A stretch of 64,000 bases of DNA from JAIVGV01 sp032229975 (GTDB lineage Bacteria > Acidobacteriota > Blastocatellia > Pyrinomonadales > Pyrinomonadaceae), in contig JAVXVG010000009.1 in NCBI GenBank assembly GCA_032229975.1, positions 1-64,000 on the forward strand. The letters run 5' to 3'. A program made the position numbers and the translations under genes. The notes below the pieces were generated by a model, which saw nothing but the letters and a program-made list of their open reading frames with translations, made no database searches and was not told the origin of the DNA. This document shows positions 42,964-52,123 of the stretch, in pieces; the first letter of the stretch is position 1; each line of letters opens with the position of its first letter.

Positions 42964-44313
42964 TCACTTCCGCCATTCGCCGGGAAACAGCGTACCGGCC
43001 TTTTCAGGATCGAGCTTGACGCCCGCGAGCGAGGCGGCATGGGCCAGAACGGGATCGCGACCGGCGAGCAGATCGGCAGCCGTCGGGAGCATCAGTTGAT
43101 CGGGTTCGACGCCGACGTGTTCGAGGCTCTTGCCGTCAGCCATCAGGATGTCCGCGTCTGTTACGCTCGCGCCGTAGAAGGAGACGCTCTCCGCGCCGAG
43201 CGTGTGATCGTAGAACTTGGCGCGCATGACCGCACCGGCCGAGCGGTCGCCGATCACTTCGCCGCGCTTCTCCAACTGGACGACGCGCGCCAGCAACTCT
43301 GCGGCTGAGCCCGACTGACTATCGACGAGCACGACGAGCTTGCCCGCGAAGACGTGTTCCGCGCCGCGCGTCTTAGCGACGACGGCCTTCGTCTCCTTGC
43401 GCCGCTTCACGTCACCGATCTTCACATCATGATCGATGCAGTTGCCGATGAGTCGCAGCAGCGTCGTCTCGTAGCCACCACCGTTGCCGCGCAGGTCGAG
43501 CACGAGCGACTTGTGCTTGCGCGCCTTCGCCATCATGTCGTCGATCTGCGTGTCTGTAGCGGCGAACTCGCGCATCTTCCAGATCATGAGGTCTTCGCCC
43601 ATCTCGACGTAGCGCTCGCGGCTGGCCCGCACGGCGTCTTCCATCTCGCGATCCATCTCGTTGATGTCGAAGCTGCTCGTCGCTGAGTCACCCGAGAGGT
43701 CTTTGACGCGGCGGCCCTGCGTGACCTTCGCCATTACGTCGAACTGTTTGCGCTCGCCGCCCGGCTTCGCGACGACGACGCGCATCCCCGGCTGCGGTCG
43801 CAGCGAGTAGAAGTAGTAGAGCATCTTCCAGTGGTTCTCGCGCGTCGGCTCGAAGCCGTTGACGGAGACGACCTCGTCGCCCGCCTTCAGGCCCTTGCCG
43901 TCGGCGTCGCTGCCCGGCTTGACGGCGATGACAAAACACTTGTCGCCGATCATCTGCATTCGCCAGCCGTAGTCGTAGGTGGCCGAGCGCGAGGGCGGGA
44001 CGAAATAGAGATGAGAGTCGTCGAAGTCGAGAAGCGCCTGCGCGACGATGCCGAAGATTTGACCGACGTTCTTGGCCTCCTTGACCTTCTCGCTGGCCTC
44101 TTTGAAACGCGCGTCGAGATCGATGCCGTGAAAGGCCGGATCGTAGTAGTTCTTCTTGATGTCCTGCTTAAGCGAGTCGAGTATCTCGCGCCCGCGCTCG
44201 CGATCAAGATCGAGCGACTGCGCGCGCGCGACAGGCACGGCGATGGTGAAGAGCACGGCGGCGGCCAGCGCGAACAGACGCGCGGGCGAATTGCTGCGAG
44301 GGTTGCGTGTCAT
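42964..44313 (-). CDS. Exported S41-family peptidase with PDZ domain
   Basis: This is a C-terminal-processing-type serine protease. The signal peptide (LFALAAAVLFTIAVPVARAQ) is followed by a helical region, a PDZ domain (VIAVKPGSDADGKGLKAGDEVVSVNGF), and the S41 domain. The catalytic Ser is in VDSQSGSAAELLARVV with a Lys four turns later (QLEKRGEVIG); SLVLDLRGNGGGYETTL is the strand before it. The ATG at 44313 was taken because CGGAGT is about 11 bases upstream and the signal peptide starts there. Substrates are unknown; turnover of envelope proteins is probable. Confidence 0.9.
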   Translation of the reverse strand: MTRNPRSNSPARLFALAAAVLFTIAVPVARAQSLDLDRERGREILDSLKQDIKKNYYDPAFHGIDLDARFKEASEKVKEAKNVGQIFGIVAQALLDFDDSHLYFVPPSRSATYDYGWRMQMIGDKCFVIAVKPGSDADGKGLKAGDEVVSVNGFEPTRENHWKMLYYFYSLRPQPGMRVVVAKPGGERKQFDVMAKVTQGRRVKDLSGDSATSSFDINEMDREMEDAVRASRERYVEMGEDLMIWKMREFAATDTQIDDMMAKARKHKSLVLDLRGNGGGYETTLLRLIGNCIDHDVKIGDVKRRKETKAVVAKTRGAEHVFAGKLVVLVDSQSGSAAELLARVVQLEKRGEVIGDRSAGAVMRAKFYDHTLGAESVSFYGASVTDADILMADGKSLEHVGVEPDQLMLPTAADLLAGRDPVLAHAASLAGVKLDPEKAGTLFPGEWRK

Positions 44314-44645
44314 TGACTGTTTTACTCCGGATGGGAAAGTCTGCGAGCGTTGCGCGTCAAGAACGTGACACGGCAGTGTGCGAGTCGTACCGGCGTTTGA
44401 AAGTTGCACGTTCGGATGCGGGTCGCGTTGCCGGCGTCTTGAAAGGTGAGCAGCGACGGACGCGGCGCATCATACAAGAAGTCCGACGACGCTCGCAACC
44501 GGCGAAATGACTCACGCGCGCCGTCTAAATCCGCGTGCGTGGGTGGCCCTGCCGCCGACTAAATTGACGCCCGTTTCCGGCGTCTGTTAACTTTGACTGT
44601 TACACACGTCGGCAAATTTTTATCTGTGAGGTCGAAGGAATTTTT
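44314..44645. other. Divergent intergenic region before the thiolase gene
   Basis: There is no gene. On the plus strand TTGACG (44564-44569), 17 bases and TTAACT (44587-44592) form a weak promoter candidate; TTGACT at 44593 offers an overlapping alternative. AAGGAA just before the thiolase ATG is the ribosome site. Confidence 0.4.
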
Positions 44646-45830
44646 ATGTCACGCGAAGTCTTTATTCTCGGCGGCAAGCGCACGCCGATGACGAGTTACG
44701 TCGGAGCTTTGAAGGACGTGAAGGCCATTGATCTGGGCGCGACCGCCGCGCGCGGCGCGCTCGAAGCATCAGGTGTGGCGGCCGAAGAGATCGATCACAC
44801 GATCATCGGCAACGCCTTGCAAACTTCGGGCGACGCGATCTACGGCGCGCGCCACGTCGCTTTGAAAGCGGGCGTGCCCGCAGATCGTCCTGCGCTCACG
44901 GTCAATCGTCTATGCGGGAGCGGCATTCAGTCCATCATCTCCGGCGCGCAGATGATCATGCTCGACGAAGCACGCACCGCTTTGGTCGGCGGCATGGAGT
45001 CGATGTCGATGGCCCCGCACGTCATCTACGGCGCGCGCAGTGGATTCGCTCTGGGACAAGGCAAGATGGAAGACTCTCTGATGGTGGCCCTCTTGGACAC
45101 TTACTGCAACACGACGATGGCGGGCACGGCTGAGAACCTCGCGCGTCGTTACGAAATCTCGCGCGAGGATCAGGACAAGTACGCGCTGCGCTCGCAGCAA
45201 GAGGCGAAGCGCGCGCAAGGACAGGGAATCTTCGCGGAGGAGATCGTGCCCGTCGAAGTGAAGACGAGGAAGGGCACGAAGGTCGTTGACGCGGATGATC
45301 ACCTGCGACCAGAGACGACGCTCGAAGTCTTGGCGAAACTTCCGACGGCCTTTAGCAAAGATGGATTCGTCACGGCGGGCAACGCATCGGGGATCGTTGA
45401 CGGCGCGGCTGCGCTCGTCATCGCGGGCGAAGAGTTTGTGAAGGAGAAGAACGTGAAGCCGCTCGGTCGGATCGTCTCTTGGGCCTACGCGGGTGTCGAG
45501 CCGGATGTGATGGGGATCGGGCCAGTGCCCGCCGCGCGCAAGGCTCTGGAGAAGGCGGGCCTGAAACTCTCGGACATCGATCTCATCGAAGTCAACGAGG
45601 CGTTCGCTGGTCAATACCTCGCGGTTGAAAAAGAGTTAGGACTTGATCGCGCACGGACGAACGTCAACGGCGGGGCCATCGCGCTCGGTCATCCACTCGG
45701 CGCATCGGGCACGCGCCTCGTACTCACTTCCCTGTTAGAACTGCGACGACGCGGCGGTCGCTACTGTCTTTCGACCGCCTGCATCGGCGGCGGTCAGGGC
45801 ATCGCCATCATCGTCGAAAATCAACGATGA
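44646..45830 (+). CDS. Acetyl-CoA C-acyltransferase (thiolase)
   Basis: The enzyme joins or cleaves acyl-CoA at the beta position; biosynthetic or degradative use is not decided by sequence alone. The acyl-accepting Cys is residue 90 (TVNRLCGSGIQSI). The C-terminal motifs are NVNGGAIALGHPLGASGTR with the catalytic His and STACIGGGQG with the second Cys. The length of 394 residues is normal. AAGGAA precedes the ATG. The final residues NQR and the TGA stop lie at the left edge of the family B repeat at 45822. Confidence 0.95.
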   Translation: MSREVFILGGKRTPMTSYVGALKDVKAIDLGATAARGALEASGVAAEEIDHTIIGNALQTSGDAIYGARHVALKAGVPADRPALTVNRLCGSGIQSIISGAQMIMLDEARTALVGGMESMSMAPHVIYGARSGFALGQGKMEDSLMVALLDTYCNTTMAGTAENLARRYEISREDQDKYALRSQQEAKRAQGQGIFAEEIVPVEVKTRKGTKVVDADDHLRPETTLEVLAKLPTAFSKDGFVTAGNASGIVDGAAALVIAGEEFVKEKNVKPLGRIVSWAYAGVEPDVMGIGPVPAARKALEKAGLKLSDIDLIEVNEAFAGQYLAVEKELGLDRARTNVNGGAIALGHPLGASGTRLVLTSLLELRRRGGRYCLSTACIGGGQGIAIIVENQR

Positions 45831-45911
45831 AGTAGGAACGATGAACGACGAAGTGAAGACATGATTCTCTTCACTTCATTGTTCATCATTCATCGTTCAT
45901 ACTCCATCATT
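45822..45911. repeat. Heptamer palindrome, family B copy 2 (unit ACGATGA)
   Basis: The left arm (45822-45863) and right arm (45868-45911) are inverted chains of 7-bp units. The thiolase stop codon TGA (45828-45830) is part of the first unit. The spacer between the arms is only four bases, so a transcript would form a nearly continuous hairpin that could serve as the thiolase terminator. Confidence 0.88.
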
Positions 45912-46630
45912 CTCTTCATGCGGTCGCCCGGCAGCCTCCTCCTCAAAAGACTGCCGGGGCGACCGACGTTTGCGCCCGATGTTTTCCCCCTCTGGCGCAA
46001 AATCTGTAACTGACGCGATCTCTCCATTCATCTCCATCACAACCGCCGTGCCAGAGATGACGATGCAGGCGCGCGATGAAAATGATCTGAGCTCTCGCGG
46101 CAAAGTTGCGCGAGTTGTGAGCGGTTCGCGCAACTCTCCGGCGTGCGACTCTCAAATGCGAGGCAAGTGATCTCGCGGCATACCTGCTTCGCGTCGAAGA
46201 TGAATCCGAAGGGCGTGCGGGAAAGTTTTTCGCGCGCCTGCGTTGACGTTCGACGCGCTTGCGTAGCAGGTGCGCGCTGCGAAGCGTGTAGCACATCGCA
46301 AGCGTTGAATCTTTCGCGACGTGTGCTGCGTAAGAAGCACGGAGTTGCGGCGCGAGAGCGTGCGCGATTGTGTCGTGTGGTGAGTTGCTGCGGCGCGTGA
46401 GATTTGTTCTTGCCAGCGTCGATCTTTTGTAGTATTTAACTCCGCCGTCACATCGCGTTTACACTCGCGCAAACGGCATCCGTTATGTTATAAGTTCGCT
46501 TTACCCGCAGAGGCTGTCGTCAGAACAAGCCGCGCACGTGGTAAGCCGCACAACTTCTTGGGACAATAAGGCGGTCGCCGGGAAGTCTCCTGTCATCTAC
46601 CAACACTTCAGAATTAGAAAAGGAAGAACT
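45912..46630. other. Long intergenic region before the third Oar receptor
   Basis: About 720 bases carry no gene I can support; short frames on both strands have no ribosome site or family resemblance. TTGCCA (46410-46415), 17 bases and TATTTA (46433-46438) form a plausible promoter on the plus strand, with a leader of about 185 bases. Confidence 0.5.
46410..46438 (+). promoter_or_regulatory. Possible promoter of the Oar receptor at 46631
   Basis: TTGCCA matches the -35 consensus at five of six bases and is spaced 17 bases from TATTTA. It is the best sigma-70-like pair in the region. Confidence 0.45.
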
Positions 46631-49600
46631 ATGCCAAGATCAATCCTCCACCGGTCAGCCTCCGCGCTGATGCTGCTGCTCCTCTGCCTCGCGTTCGGCG
46701 CGACGCGCGCAGGGGCGCAGTCAACCACCAACGGCGCTATCGGCGGTCTTGTCAAAGACCCGAAGGGCGCGGTCGTGCAGGGCGCGAACATCACGATTAA
46801 GAATGAAGAGACCAACAAAGAGGCGACGGCGACGACCGATGACGAGGGTCGCTTCCGCGCCGTCCAGCTCCAGCCCGGCAACTACAGCGTGACCGTGGCG
46901 GCGAGCGGCTTCGGCAACTACACGCAGCAGCACGTCGTCGTCGAGGTCGGGCGCGTCACCTCGATTGACGTGCCGCTCACGGTTGGCGGCTCGACCGAAT
47001 CGGTGACGGTGACGAGCGAAGCTCCGGTCATCAACACCACGCAGCAGGACTTCTCGACCAACATCAACCAGACCTCGATCAACAATCTCCCGATCAACGG
47101 TCGTCGCTGGTCGAACTACGCGCTCTTGACTCCGGGCGCGACACCCGATGGCACGTTTGGTCTGATCTCGTTTCGCGGCATCAGCGGACTCTTGAACAAC
47201 AACACGGTGGACGGCGGCGACAACAATCAGGCCTTTTTCGCCGAGGAGCGCGGACGCACGCGCATCAGCTACTCGATCAGCCAGTCGGCCATCCGCGAGT
47301 TTCAGGTCAACACGTCGAGCTATTCGGCGGAGTACGGACGCAGCGCGGGCGGCGTCGTCAACGCCGTTACCAAGTCTGGCACGAACCAGTTCCACGGCGA
47401 TGCGTTCTATTATCAACGCAACAACAAGTGGGGCGCGCGCAACCCGCGCAGCTTCATCACGCAGAACGTGGGCGGTGTGTTTACGCCCGTCGCCTTCAAG
47501 CCCGTTGACGTGCGCCACCAGTTCGGCGGAACTATCGGGGGCCCTATCGTCAAGGACAAGGCGTTCTTCTTCTTCTCCTACGATCAGCAGAAGCGCAACT
47601 TCCCCGGCGTGGCTACCTTCACCGCGCTCGACTTCCTGAATCGCGCCGACACCTGCGCGCTCACCGCGCCTCTCGGCTCAACGGTCACGACGGCGACACC
47701 GGCCACGGGCCAGACCTTCTGCCCGGTGTTCGGAGCGACGGCTGCGACCGCGACCAATCTCCGCACCGGGAGTCTCGCGACCGGCAAAGGCTTGACGACC
47801 ACGCAGGTCAGCAGCGTCCTTAACTTCCTGAACGGCATCTCCGGCGAAGTCCCGCGCACGGGTGACCAGACGCTCCTCCTGCCGAAGATCGATTGGAACA
47901 TCAACAACAAGAACACGCTGACGGGCACATACAATCACCTGCGCTGGAACTCGCCCGCAGGCATCCAGACGCAAGCGATCAACACGCGCGCGCGCGATAA
48001 CTTCGGCAACGATGGCGTCAACATCGATTGGGTCACGCTGCGCCTGACCTCAACTCTCTCGAGCAAGGCCGTCAACGAGGGCCGCTACCAGTACGGGCGC
48101 GACTTCGAGTTCCAGCTAAGTCAGCCGCCCCTTCCGGGCGAGCCGACCAACTCTGTGGGTGGCCGCTCGCCGCAGACCTTCATCACGAACGGTTTCACGT
48201 TCGGCATCCCGGAGTTTCTCGAACGTCCGGCCTTCCCTGACGAGCGTCGCAACCAGTTCGCCGACACGATGACTTACACGATGGGCAATCACACCCTGAA
48301 GTTCGGCGGCGACATCAATCTCGTCAAGGACATCATCAGCAACCTTCGCTTCTCCGGCGGCGAGTTCAACTACACCGGCGGCACGAACGCGATAGGCTAC
48401 TACGGCGGTCTCAACGACTTCGTCCTCGACTACAACAACTTCCAGTCTCCGCTCACGCAGCCCGCCACGGGTGGCCGTTGTTACAGCAGCACGCGAGCGA
48501 CGGGCAAGTGCTACGGCGGCAACTTCAATCAGGGCATCGGCGTCCTCGGCCTGACGATGAAGACGACCGACTACAACTTCTTCTTGCAGGACGACATTCG
48601 CGCGACCCCGCACCTAACCTTGAACGTCGGCGTGCGCTACGAGTACCAGCAGAACCCGGGGCCCGTGCATCCCAATCCCGATCTGCCCGTGACGCAGAAT
48701 AGCGTCAGCGACATTAACAACATCGGCCCGCGCCTCGGCTTTGCGTGGGACGTTACCCACGACGGCAAGACCGCGATTCGCGGCGGCTATGGTATCTACT
48801 ACGGTCGCGTCATCAACTCGACGGTCTATAACGCGCTCGTCAACACGGGCGTCGGAGCAGACGTGGCGCAACGCCAGATCACGCTCACGGCCACCAACGC
48901 GGCGGCTCCGTCCTACCCGACGCTGCTCACCACCGGCGCGGCTGTGACCTCCGCTGTTCAATACTTCTCGCCGAAGTTCCAGCTCCCGCAAGTTCATCAG
49001 GCTGACTTCGTCGTCGAGCGAGAGATCGCGCACAACACCGTCATCTCCGCCTCGTATCTCTTCAGCTTCGGCAACTCGCTGCCGAACTTCGTGGACACCA
49101 ACCTGAACGCGCCCACCACTGCCGTGACCTTCAACGTCGTGGGTGGCCCTTTCGACGGGCAGAACTTCCGCTCGCCGATCTTCCTCGGCCCTAGACCCAA
49201 CACGAACTACGCGCAGATCACCGAGATTCGCAGCGACGTGTTCTCGAAGTACCACGCGCTCGTGCTGCAAGCGAACCGTCGCCTGACCAACGGGCTTCAG
49301 TTCCAGACCAGCTACACGCTCTCGCGCGCTTCCGACAACGGGCAGAGTTCCGTCACCTTCACGTCGAACAACCTGCCGTTCAACGCCTTCGACCAGTCGG
49401 GCGAGAACGCGCTCTCCGCGTTCGACCGTCGGCACAAGTTCGTCGTGAGCATGGTCTATAACACTAACTTCGCGAGCCTGAAGGACAACAAGGTTGGTAA
49501 GGCCATCTTCAACGGCTGGACGTTCGCGCCGATCTTCAACGGGTTCTCCGGTCAGCGTTACAACGGTAACCTCTCCGGCACGATCAGCCCGGCGGCTTTC

Positions 49601-49978
49601 GGCTTCACTGGCGCAAGCTGCACCGGCGGCACGGGCACTTGTTCGACGCCTAGCGGCGGCATCAACGGCTCCGGCGGAGCGACGCGCTTCGCGGGCGTCC
49701 CGCGCAACTTCTTCAAGCAGCCGTCGATCAAGTACCTCGACGCGCGCCTCTCGCGTCGCTTCCGGCTTCGCGAGTCCATGAGTATCGAACTGCTGGCGGA
49801 GGGCTTCAACCTTCTCAATCGCACGCAGGTCACGGGCGTCAACCAGACGCTCTACACGCTCTCCGGCTCGACGCTGACCTTCAATAGCGGCGCGAGCGGC
49901 TTTGGCTCTGTTACCGGGGCCGATAGCACGCTCTTCCGCGAACGTCAGGTTCAACTCGCCGCGCGCTTCCAGTTCTAA
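46631..49978 (+). CDS. Oar-like TonB-dependent receptor with carboxypeptidase-regulatory domain
   Basis: The third giant outer-membrane receptor of the window. The signal peptide (SALMLLLLCLAFGATRAGAQ) is followed by the carboxypeptidase-regulatory-like domain (NGAIGGLVKDPKGAVVQGANI, QLQPGNYSVTVAASGF) and a plug-like part (NNLPINGRRWSNYALLTPGA, NNTVDGGDNNQAFFAEERGR). The barrel ends QVQLAARFQF with the C-terminal Phe. AAAAGGAAG stands before the ATG at 46631, which is preferred over an in-frame GTG at 46538. It is followed by a hairpin terminator. The ligand is unknown; the plug is closest in style to that of the other two but clearly diverged. Confidence 0.93.
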   Translation: MPRSILHRSASALMLLLLCLAFGATRAGAQSTTNGAIGGLVKDPKGAVVQGANITIKNEETNKEATATTDDEGRFRAVQLQPGNYSVTVAASGFGNYTQQHVVVEVGRVTSIDVPLTVGGSTESVTVTSEAPVINTTQQDFSTNINQTSINNLPINGRRWSNYALLTPGATPDGTFGLISFRGISGLLNNNTVDGGDNNQAFFAEERGRTRISYSISQSAIREFQVNTSSYSAEYGRSAGGVVNAVTKSGTNQFHGDAFYYQRNNKWGARNPRSFITQNVGGVFTPVAFKPVDVRHQFGGTIGGPIVKDKAFFFFSYDQQKRNFPGVATFTALDFLNRADTCALTAPLGSTVTTATPATGQTFCPVFGATAATATNLRTGSLATGKGLTTTQVSSVLNFLNGISGEVPRTGDQTLLLPKIDWNINNKNTLTGTYNHLRWNSPAGIQTQAINTRARDNFGNDGVNIDWVTLRLTSTLSSKAVNEGRYQYGRDFEFQLSQPPLPGEPTNSVGGRSPQTFITNGFTFGIPEFLERPAFPDERRNQFADTMTYTMGNHTLKFGGDINLVKDIISNLRFSGGEFNYTGGTNAIGYYGGLNDFVLDYNNFQSPLTQPATGGRCYSSTRATGKCYGGNFNQGIGVLGLTMKTTDYNFFLQDDIRATPHLTLNVGVRYEYQQNPGPVHPNPDLPVTQNSVSDINNIGPRLGFAWDVTHDGKTAIRGGYGIYYGRVINSTVYNALVNTGVGADVAQRQITLTATNAAAPSYPTLLTTGAAVTSAVQYFSPKFQLPQVHQADFVVEREIAHNTVISASYLFSFGNSLPNFVDTNLNAPTTAVTFNVVGGPFDGQNFRSPIFLGPRPNTNYAQITEIRSDVFSKYHALVLQANRRLTNGLQFQTSYTLSRASDNGQSSVTFTSNNLPFNAFDQSGENALSAFDRRHKFVVSMVYNTNFASLKDNKVGKAIFNGWTFAPIFNGFSGQRYNGNLSGTISPAAFGFTGASCTGGTGTCSTPSGGINGSGGATRFAGVPRNFFKQPSIKYLDARLSRRFRLRESMSIELLAEGFNLLNRTQVTGVNQTLYTLSGSTLTFNSGASGFGSVTGADSTLFRERQVQLAARFQF

Positions 49979-50006
49979 AACGAACTCGTAAGCTCGCGCC
50001 ACTTCC

Positions 50007-50036
50007 GGGGCGCGCTCTTTTCGGAGAGCGCGCCCC
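50007..50036 (+). terminator. Terminator of the Oar receptor gene at 46631
   Basis: A perfect 12-bp GC-rich stem (50007-50018 with 50025-50036) closes a 6-base loop and is followed by a T-rich stretch (GCTTCTTTTCC), 28 bases after the stop codon. Confidence 0.85.
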
Positions 50037-50289
50037 GCTTCTTTTCCAAGACGCAACTAACGCCTACTCGTCCGCTCACGCGCAAACCAACTCACGCACG
50101 CTTGCGTCGCCGCGCGGGATCAGTCTCGGTGAAGACGTTGACATCGCACGCGCGCCGGTATTATCGTCCGCACATCTCCCGACTTGAACGCCCGCCGCGA
50201 CGCGAGTACACAGTCGCCGCCCCCGGACACAGGTTCACACTTTCGCGCCGCCACGCACGCGGGCGACGCGCCTTGCGGAGGTAACTATC
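50037..50289. other. Spacer before the small exported protein
   Basis: I see no gene here. GGAGG at 50277-50281 is the ribosome site of the next gene. Nothing else stands out. Confidence 0.4.
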
Positions 50290-50697
50290 ATGAAGTCACA
50301 CACCCTTCTCTCCGGCCCGCTCTCGCTCATGCTTCTCTGCGCGGCCTCCTCCGGCGCGGCACAAGGGCCAGTGCACGATGGCGTGACCACTACTCAACCG
50401 TTCGAGACGATGGTCACGACCGAGCCGTCGAGCGACGAGAAGCGCGACGTGACGGGCGAGATCGCACGCGTCGATCCAGCCGACAACACGGTCGTCGTTA
50501 AAGACTCCAAGACCGGCAGGCATCTCTCCTTCCATCTCGCTAAGGGGACGCGCCTCAAAGCCGATAGGCAGACCGAACTCGCCGGTCGCAAGCGCCTCGC
50601 GCTCGCCGACTTCAAGGCCGGCCACCTCGTCAAGCTCACCTATCGCGCCAGCGACGGCAAGCCTCTGGAGATGCGTCTGCGCGCCAACAAGACTTAA
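50290..50697 (+). CDS. Small exported protein of unknown function
   Basis: A signal peptide (LLSGPLSLMLLCAASSGAAQ) precedes about 110 residues, with a 30-residue Thr-rich linker and then a compact beta domain (KRDVTGEIARVDPADNTVVVKDSK, FKAGHLVKLTYRASDGKPLEMRL). The style resembles small OB-like exported domains of the DUF5666 type; this is a resemblance only. GGAGG precedes the ATG by about 9 bases. It stands alone. Confidence 0.72.
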   Translation: MKSHTLLSGPLSLMLLCAASSGAAQGPVHDGVTTTQPFETMVTTEPSSDEKRDVTGEIARVDPADNTVVVKDSKTGRHLSFHLAKGTRLKADRQTELAGRKRLALADFKAGHLVKLTYRASDGKPLEMRLRANKT

Positions 50698-51061
50698 ATC
50701 ACAACTGAGCTTCGCATCAAAAAAGCGCGCGACGATCAGTTATAGTCGCGCGCGCTCGTTCGTCGTCCATGCTCTTTATCTCGCTGCGGCTCTCGCAATC
50801 GCGACCGATCTTTTCTTTGTCCGAAGACGGGGCGCAACCACCGCGCTCGATGTACGAAAACGCGCCCACTCGCGTTTCCACACGTGCCACGCGCAATGCT
50901 CGCGCGCACGCCCATGCCACTCTCCTTCAAAGACTTCCCGCGCGCAAAACTCTATCGCGCGTCGCTGGCACACGCGTTGCCATTTTGTCGTCAGTGAATA
51001 AGCACACGGGCTCACGAAGGAAATTTTTCCGCCGCGCCCGCAACCGAGGAGGACTTGAACG
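50698..51061. other. Spacer before csbD with a GC-rich hairpin
   Basis: There is no supported gene. A 9-10 bp stem (50724-50733 with 50745-50754) follows the small exported protein gene by 26 bases and may be its terminator; a run of A residues on its left side would serve as T-tract for the other strand. I find no convincing promoter for the CsbD gene. Confidence 0.4.
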
Positions 51062-51274
51062 ATGGGCTTACCGAATGAAGATGAGATGAAGGGCAAGTTG
51101 GATCAGGCGTCGGGCGCGATCAAAGACAAGGTCGGCGAAGCGATCGGCGACCGCGACCTCGAAGAGCGCGGCGAAGCGCAACGCGCCGGCGGCAATCTAC
51201 AGGAGGGCTTCGGCACTGCCCGCCGCAAAGTCGGCGACGCGATCAAAGACGTGGGCGACAAGCTCGGCAGCTAA
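51062..51274 (+). CDS. CsbD-family stress protein
   Basis: The 70 residues match the CsbD family: DEMKGKLDQASGAIKDKVGEAIGDRDLEERG, followed by a repeated amphipathic helix GFGTARRKVGDAIKDVGDKLG. CsbD proteins accumulate under general stress in many bacteria, and their biochemical role is unknown. GAGGACTT precedes the ATG. A strong hairpin lies downstream. Confidence 0.9.
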   Translation: MGLPNEDEMKGKLDQASGAIKDKVGEAIGDRDLEERGEAQRAGGNLQEGFGTARRKVGDAIKDVGDKLGS

Positions 51275-51302
51275 CGCTTACCCGTCTTTCATACGCAGAC
51301 AC

Positions 51303-51342
51303 GAAGAAGGTCGGCGACGCGCAAACGTCGCCGACCTTCTTC
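51303..51342 (+). terminator. Terminator of the CsbD gene
   Basis: A perfect 17-bp stem (51303-51319 with 51326-51342) closes a 6-base loop and is followed by a short T-rich stretch. Confidence 0.85.
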
Positions 51343-51375
51343 TTCGTTCGCTTATAACTTGCGAAGGCCCTCCGC

Positions 51376-51397
51376 CTGAAACTGAAAACCGAAAACT
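51376..51397. repeat. Short heptamer run, family G (unit CTGAAAA)
   Basis: Three degenerate 7-bp units (CCTGAAA, CTGAAAA, CCGAAAA) lie just after the stop codon of the glycine-zipper gene on the opposite strand. No inverted arm is present. Confidence 0.55.
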
Positions 51398-51403
51398 CTT
51401 TTC

Positions 51404-51904
51404 CTACTCCTGTCTCACGTGATCCGCGCCGAGGTCTGCAAGCAGTCGTTCAAGCACATCCGCATCCTCGTCCGACTTCGACTCGACGCCGATCAGAATC
51501 CCGCCGCCGTGCAAGCCCGCCTCGTAAACCTTCGCGCGATGTTCCGGTATGCCGACGCCCACAAGCGCGCCGACCAGACCGCCCGCCGCGCCGCCCGCGC
51601 CGGCCCCCGCCAACGCCGCCACAAGTGGCCCCGCGATGACCAGACCCAAGCCCGGCAGCGCGACGTTCGTGCCGACCGCGACAATCGCCGCAATGACCGC
51701 ACCGAGCGTGCCGCCGACCGCGCCGCCGATCCCTGCGCCCTGCGCCGCGTGCGTGCCCGTCTCAATCGCAAACTCTTTAGTGCGCGTCGCGTCAGACATC
51801 AGCACGCTCACCTCTTCGCGCGTGTAGCCGCGCTTGATGAGCGCATCCACGCCCGCCTCCGCCGCCACGCGCGTCTTGAACAGACCCGTCACGAGTTTCG
51901 CCAT
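51404..51904 (-). CDS. Glycine-zipper membrane protein (general-stress-like)
   Basis: The N-terminal 60 residues (MAKLVTGLFKTRVAAEAGVDAL, GYTREEVSVLMSD) resemble the alpha/beta domain found in general-stress proteins of the 17M type. The middle (residues about 55-115) is a Gly/Ala-rich hydrophobic zone with GxxxG-like spacing (GAGIGGAVGGTLGAVIAAIVAV, LVAALAGAGAGGAAGG) that could insert in membranes. The C-terminal domain returns to an acidic alpha/beta fold ending LGADHVRQE. The ATG at 51904 is supported by GGGAGG 8 bases upstream. It converges on the csbD gene, so both may serve stress response (inference). Confidence 0.8.
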   Translation of the reverse strand: MAKLVTGLFKTRVAAEAGVDALIKRGYTREEVSVLMSDATRTKEFAIETGTHAAQGAGIGGAVGGTLGAVIAAIVAVGTNVALPGLGLVIAGPLVAALAGAGAGGAAGGLVGALVGVGIPEHRAKVYEAGLHGGGILIGVESKSDEDADVLERLLADLGADHVRQE

Positions 51905-51987
51905 CACAACAACCTCCCGCAAAAATTTCGCCGTTGAAAGATTACTCTTACTCTACGCCGCACGCGGCGCGCAATCAACTCATCATC

Positions 51988-52070
51988 AAACGATGAAGTC
52001 GGAGCGATGAACGATGAAGTGAAAGCGATCTTTTCTTATTTCATCATTCATCATTCCGACTTCATCGTTT
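51988..52070. repeat. Heptamer palindrome, family B copy 3 (unit ACGATGA)
   Basis: A perfect 16-bp outer pairing (51988-52003 with 52055-52070) encloses further 7-bp units that pair with G-T wobbles. It lies between the divergent glycine-zipper and HAD genes, 54 bases before the HAD start. Confidence 0.88.
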
Positions 52071-52123
52071 CGTTTACCCGCGACTTGTTGTAACTTTGTC
52101 GGCAACGGAGGCAAGTTACGAAC

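Noticed and set aside
45912..46472. Small open frames in the spacer before the third Oar receptor
   Set aside because: Frames on both strands overlap each other, lack ribosome sites and have unusual Cys/Arg composition.
48614..50056. 480-residue minus-strand frame opposite the third Oar receptor
   Set aside because: Same reason: antisense to a clear gene and low-complexity Arg/Glu composition.
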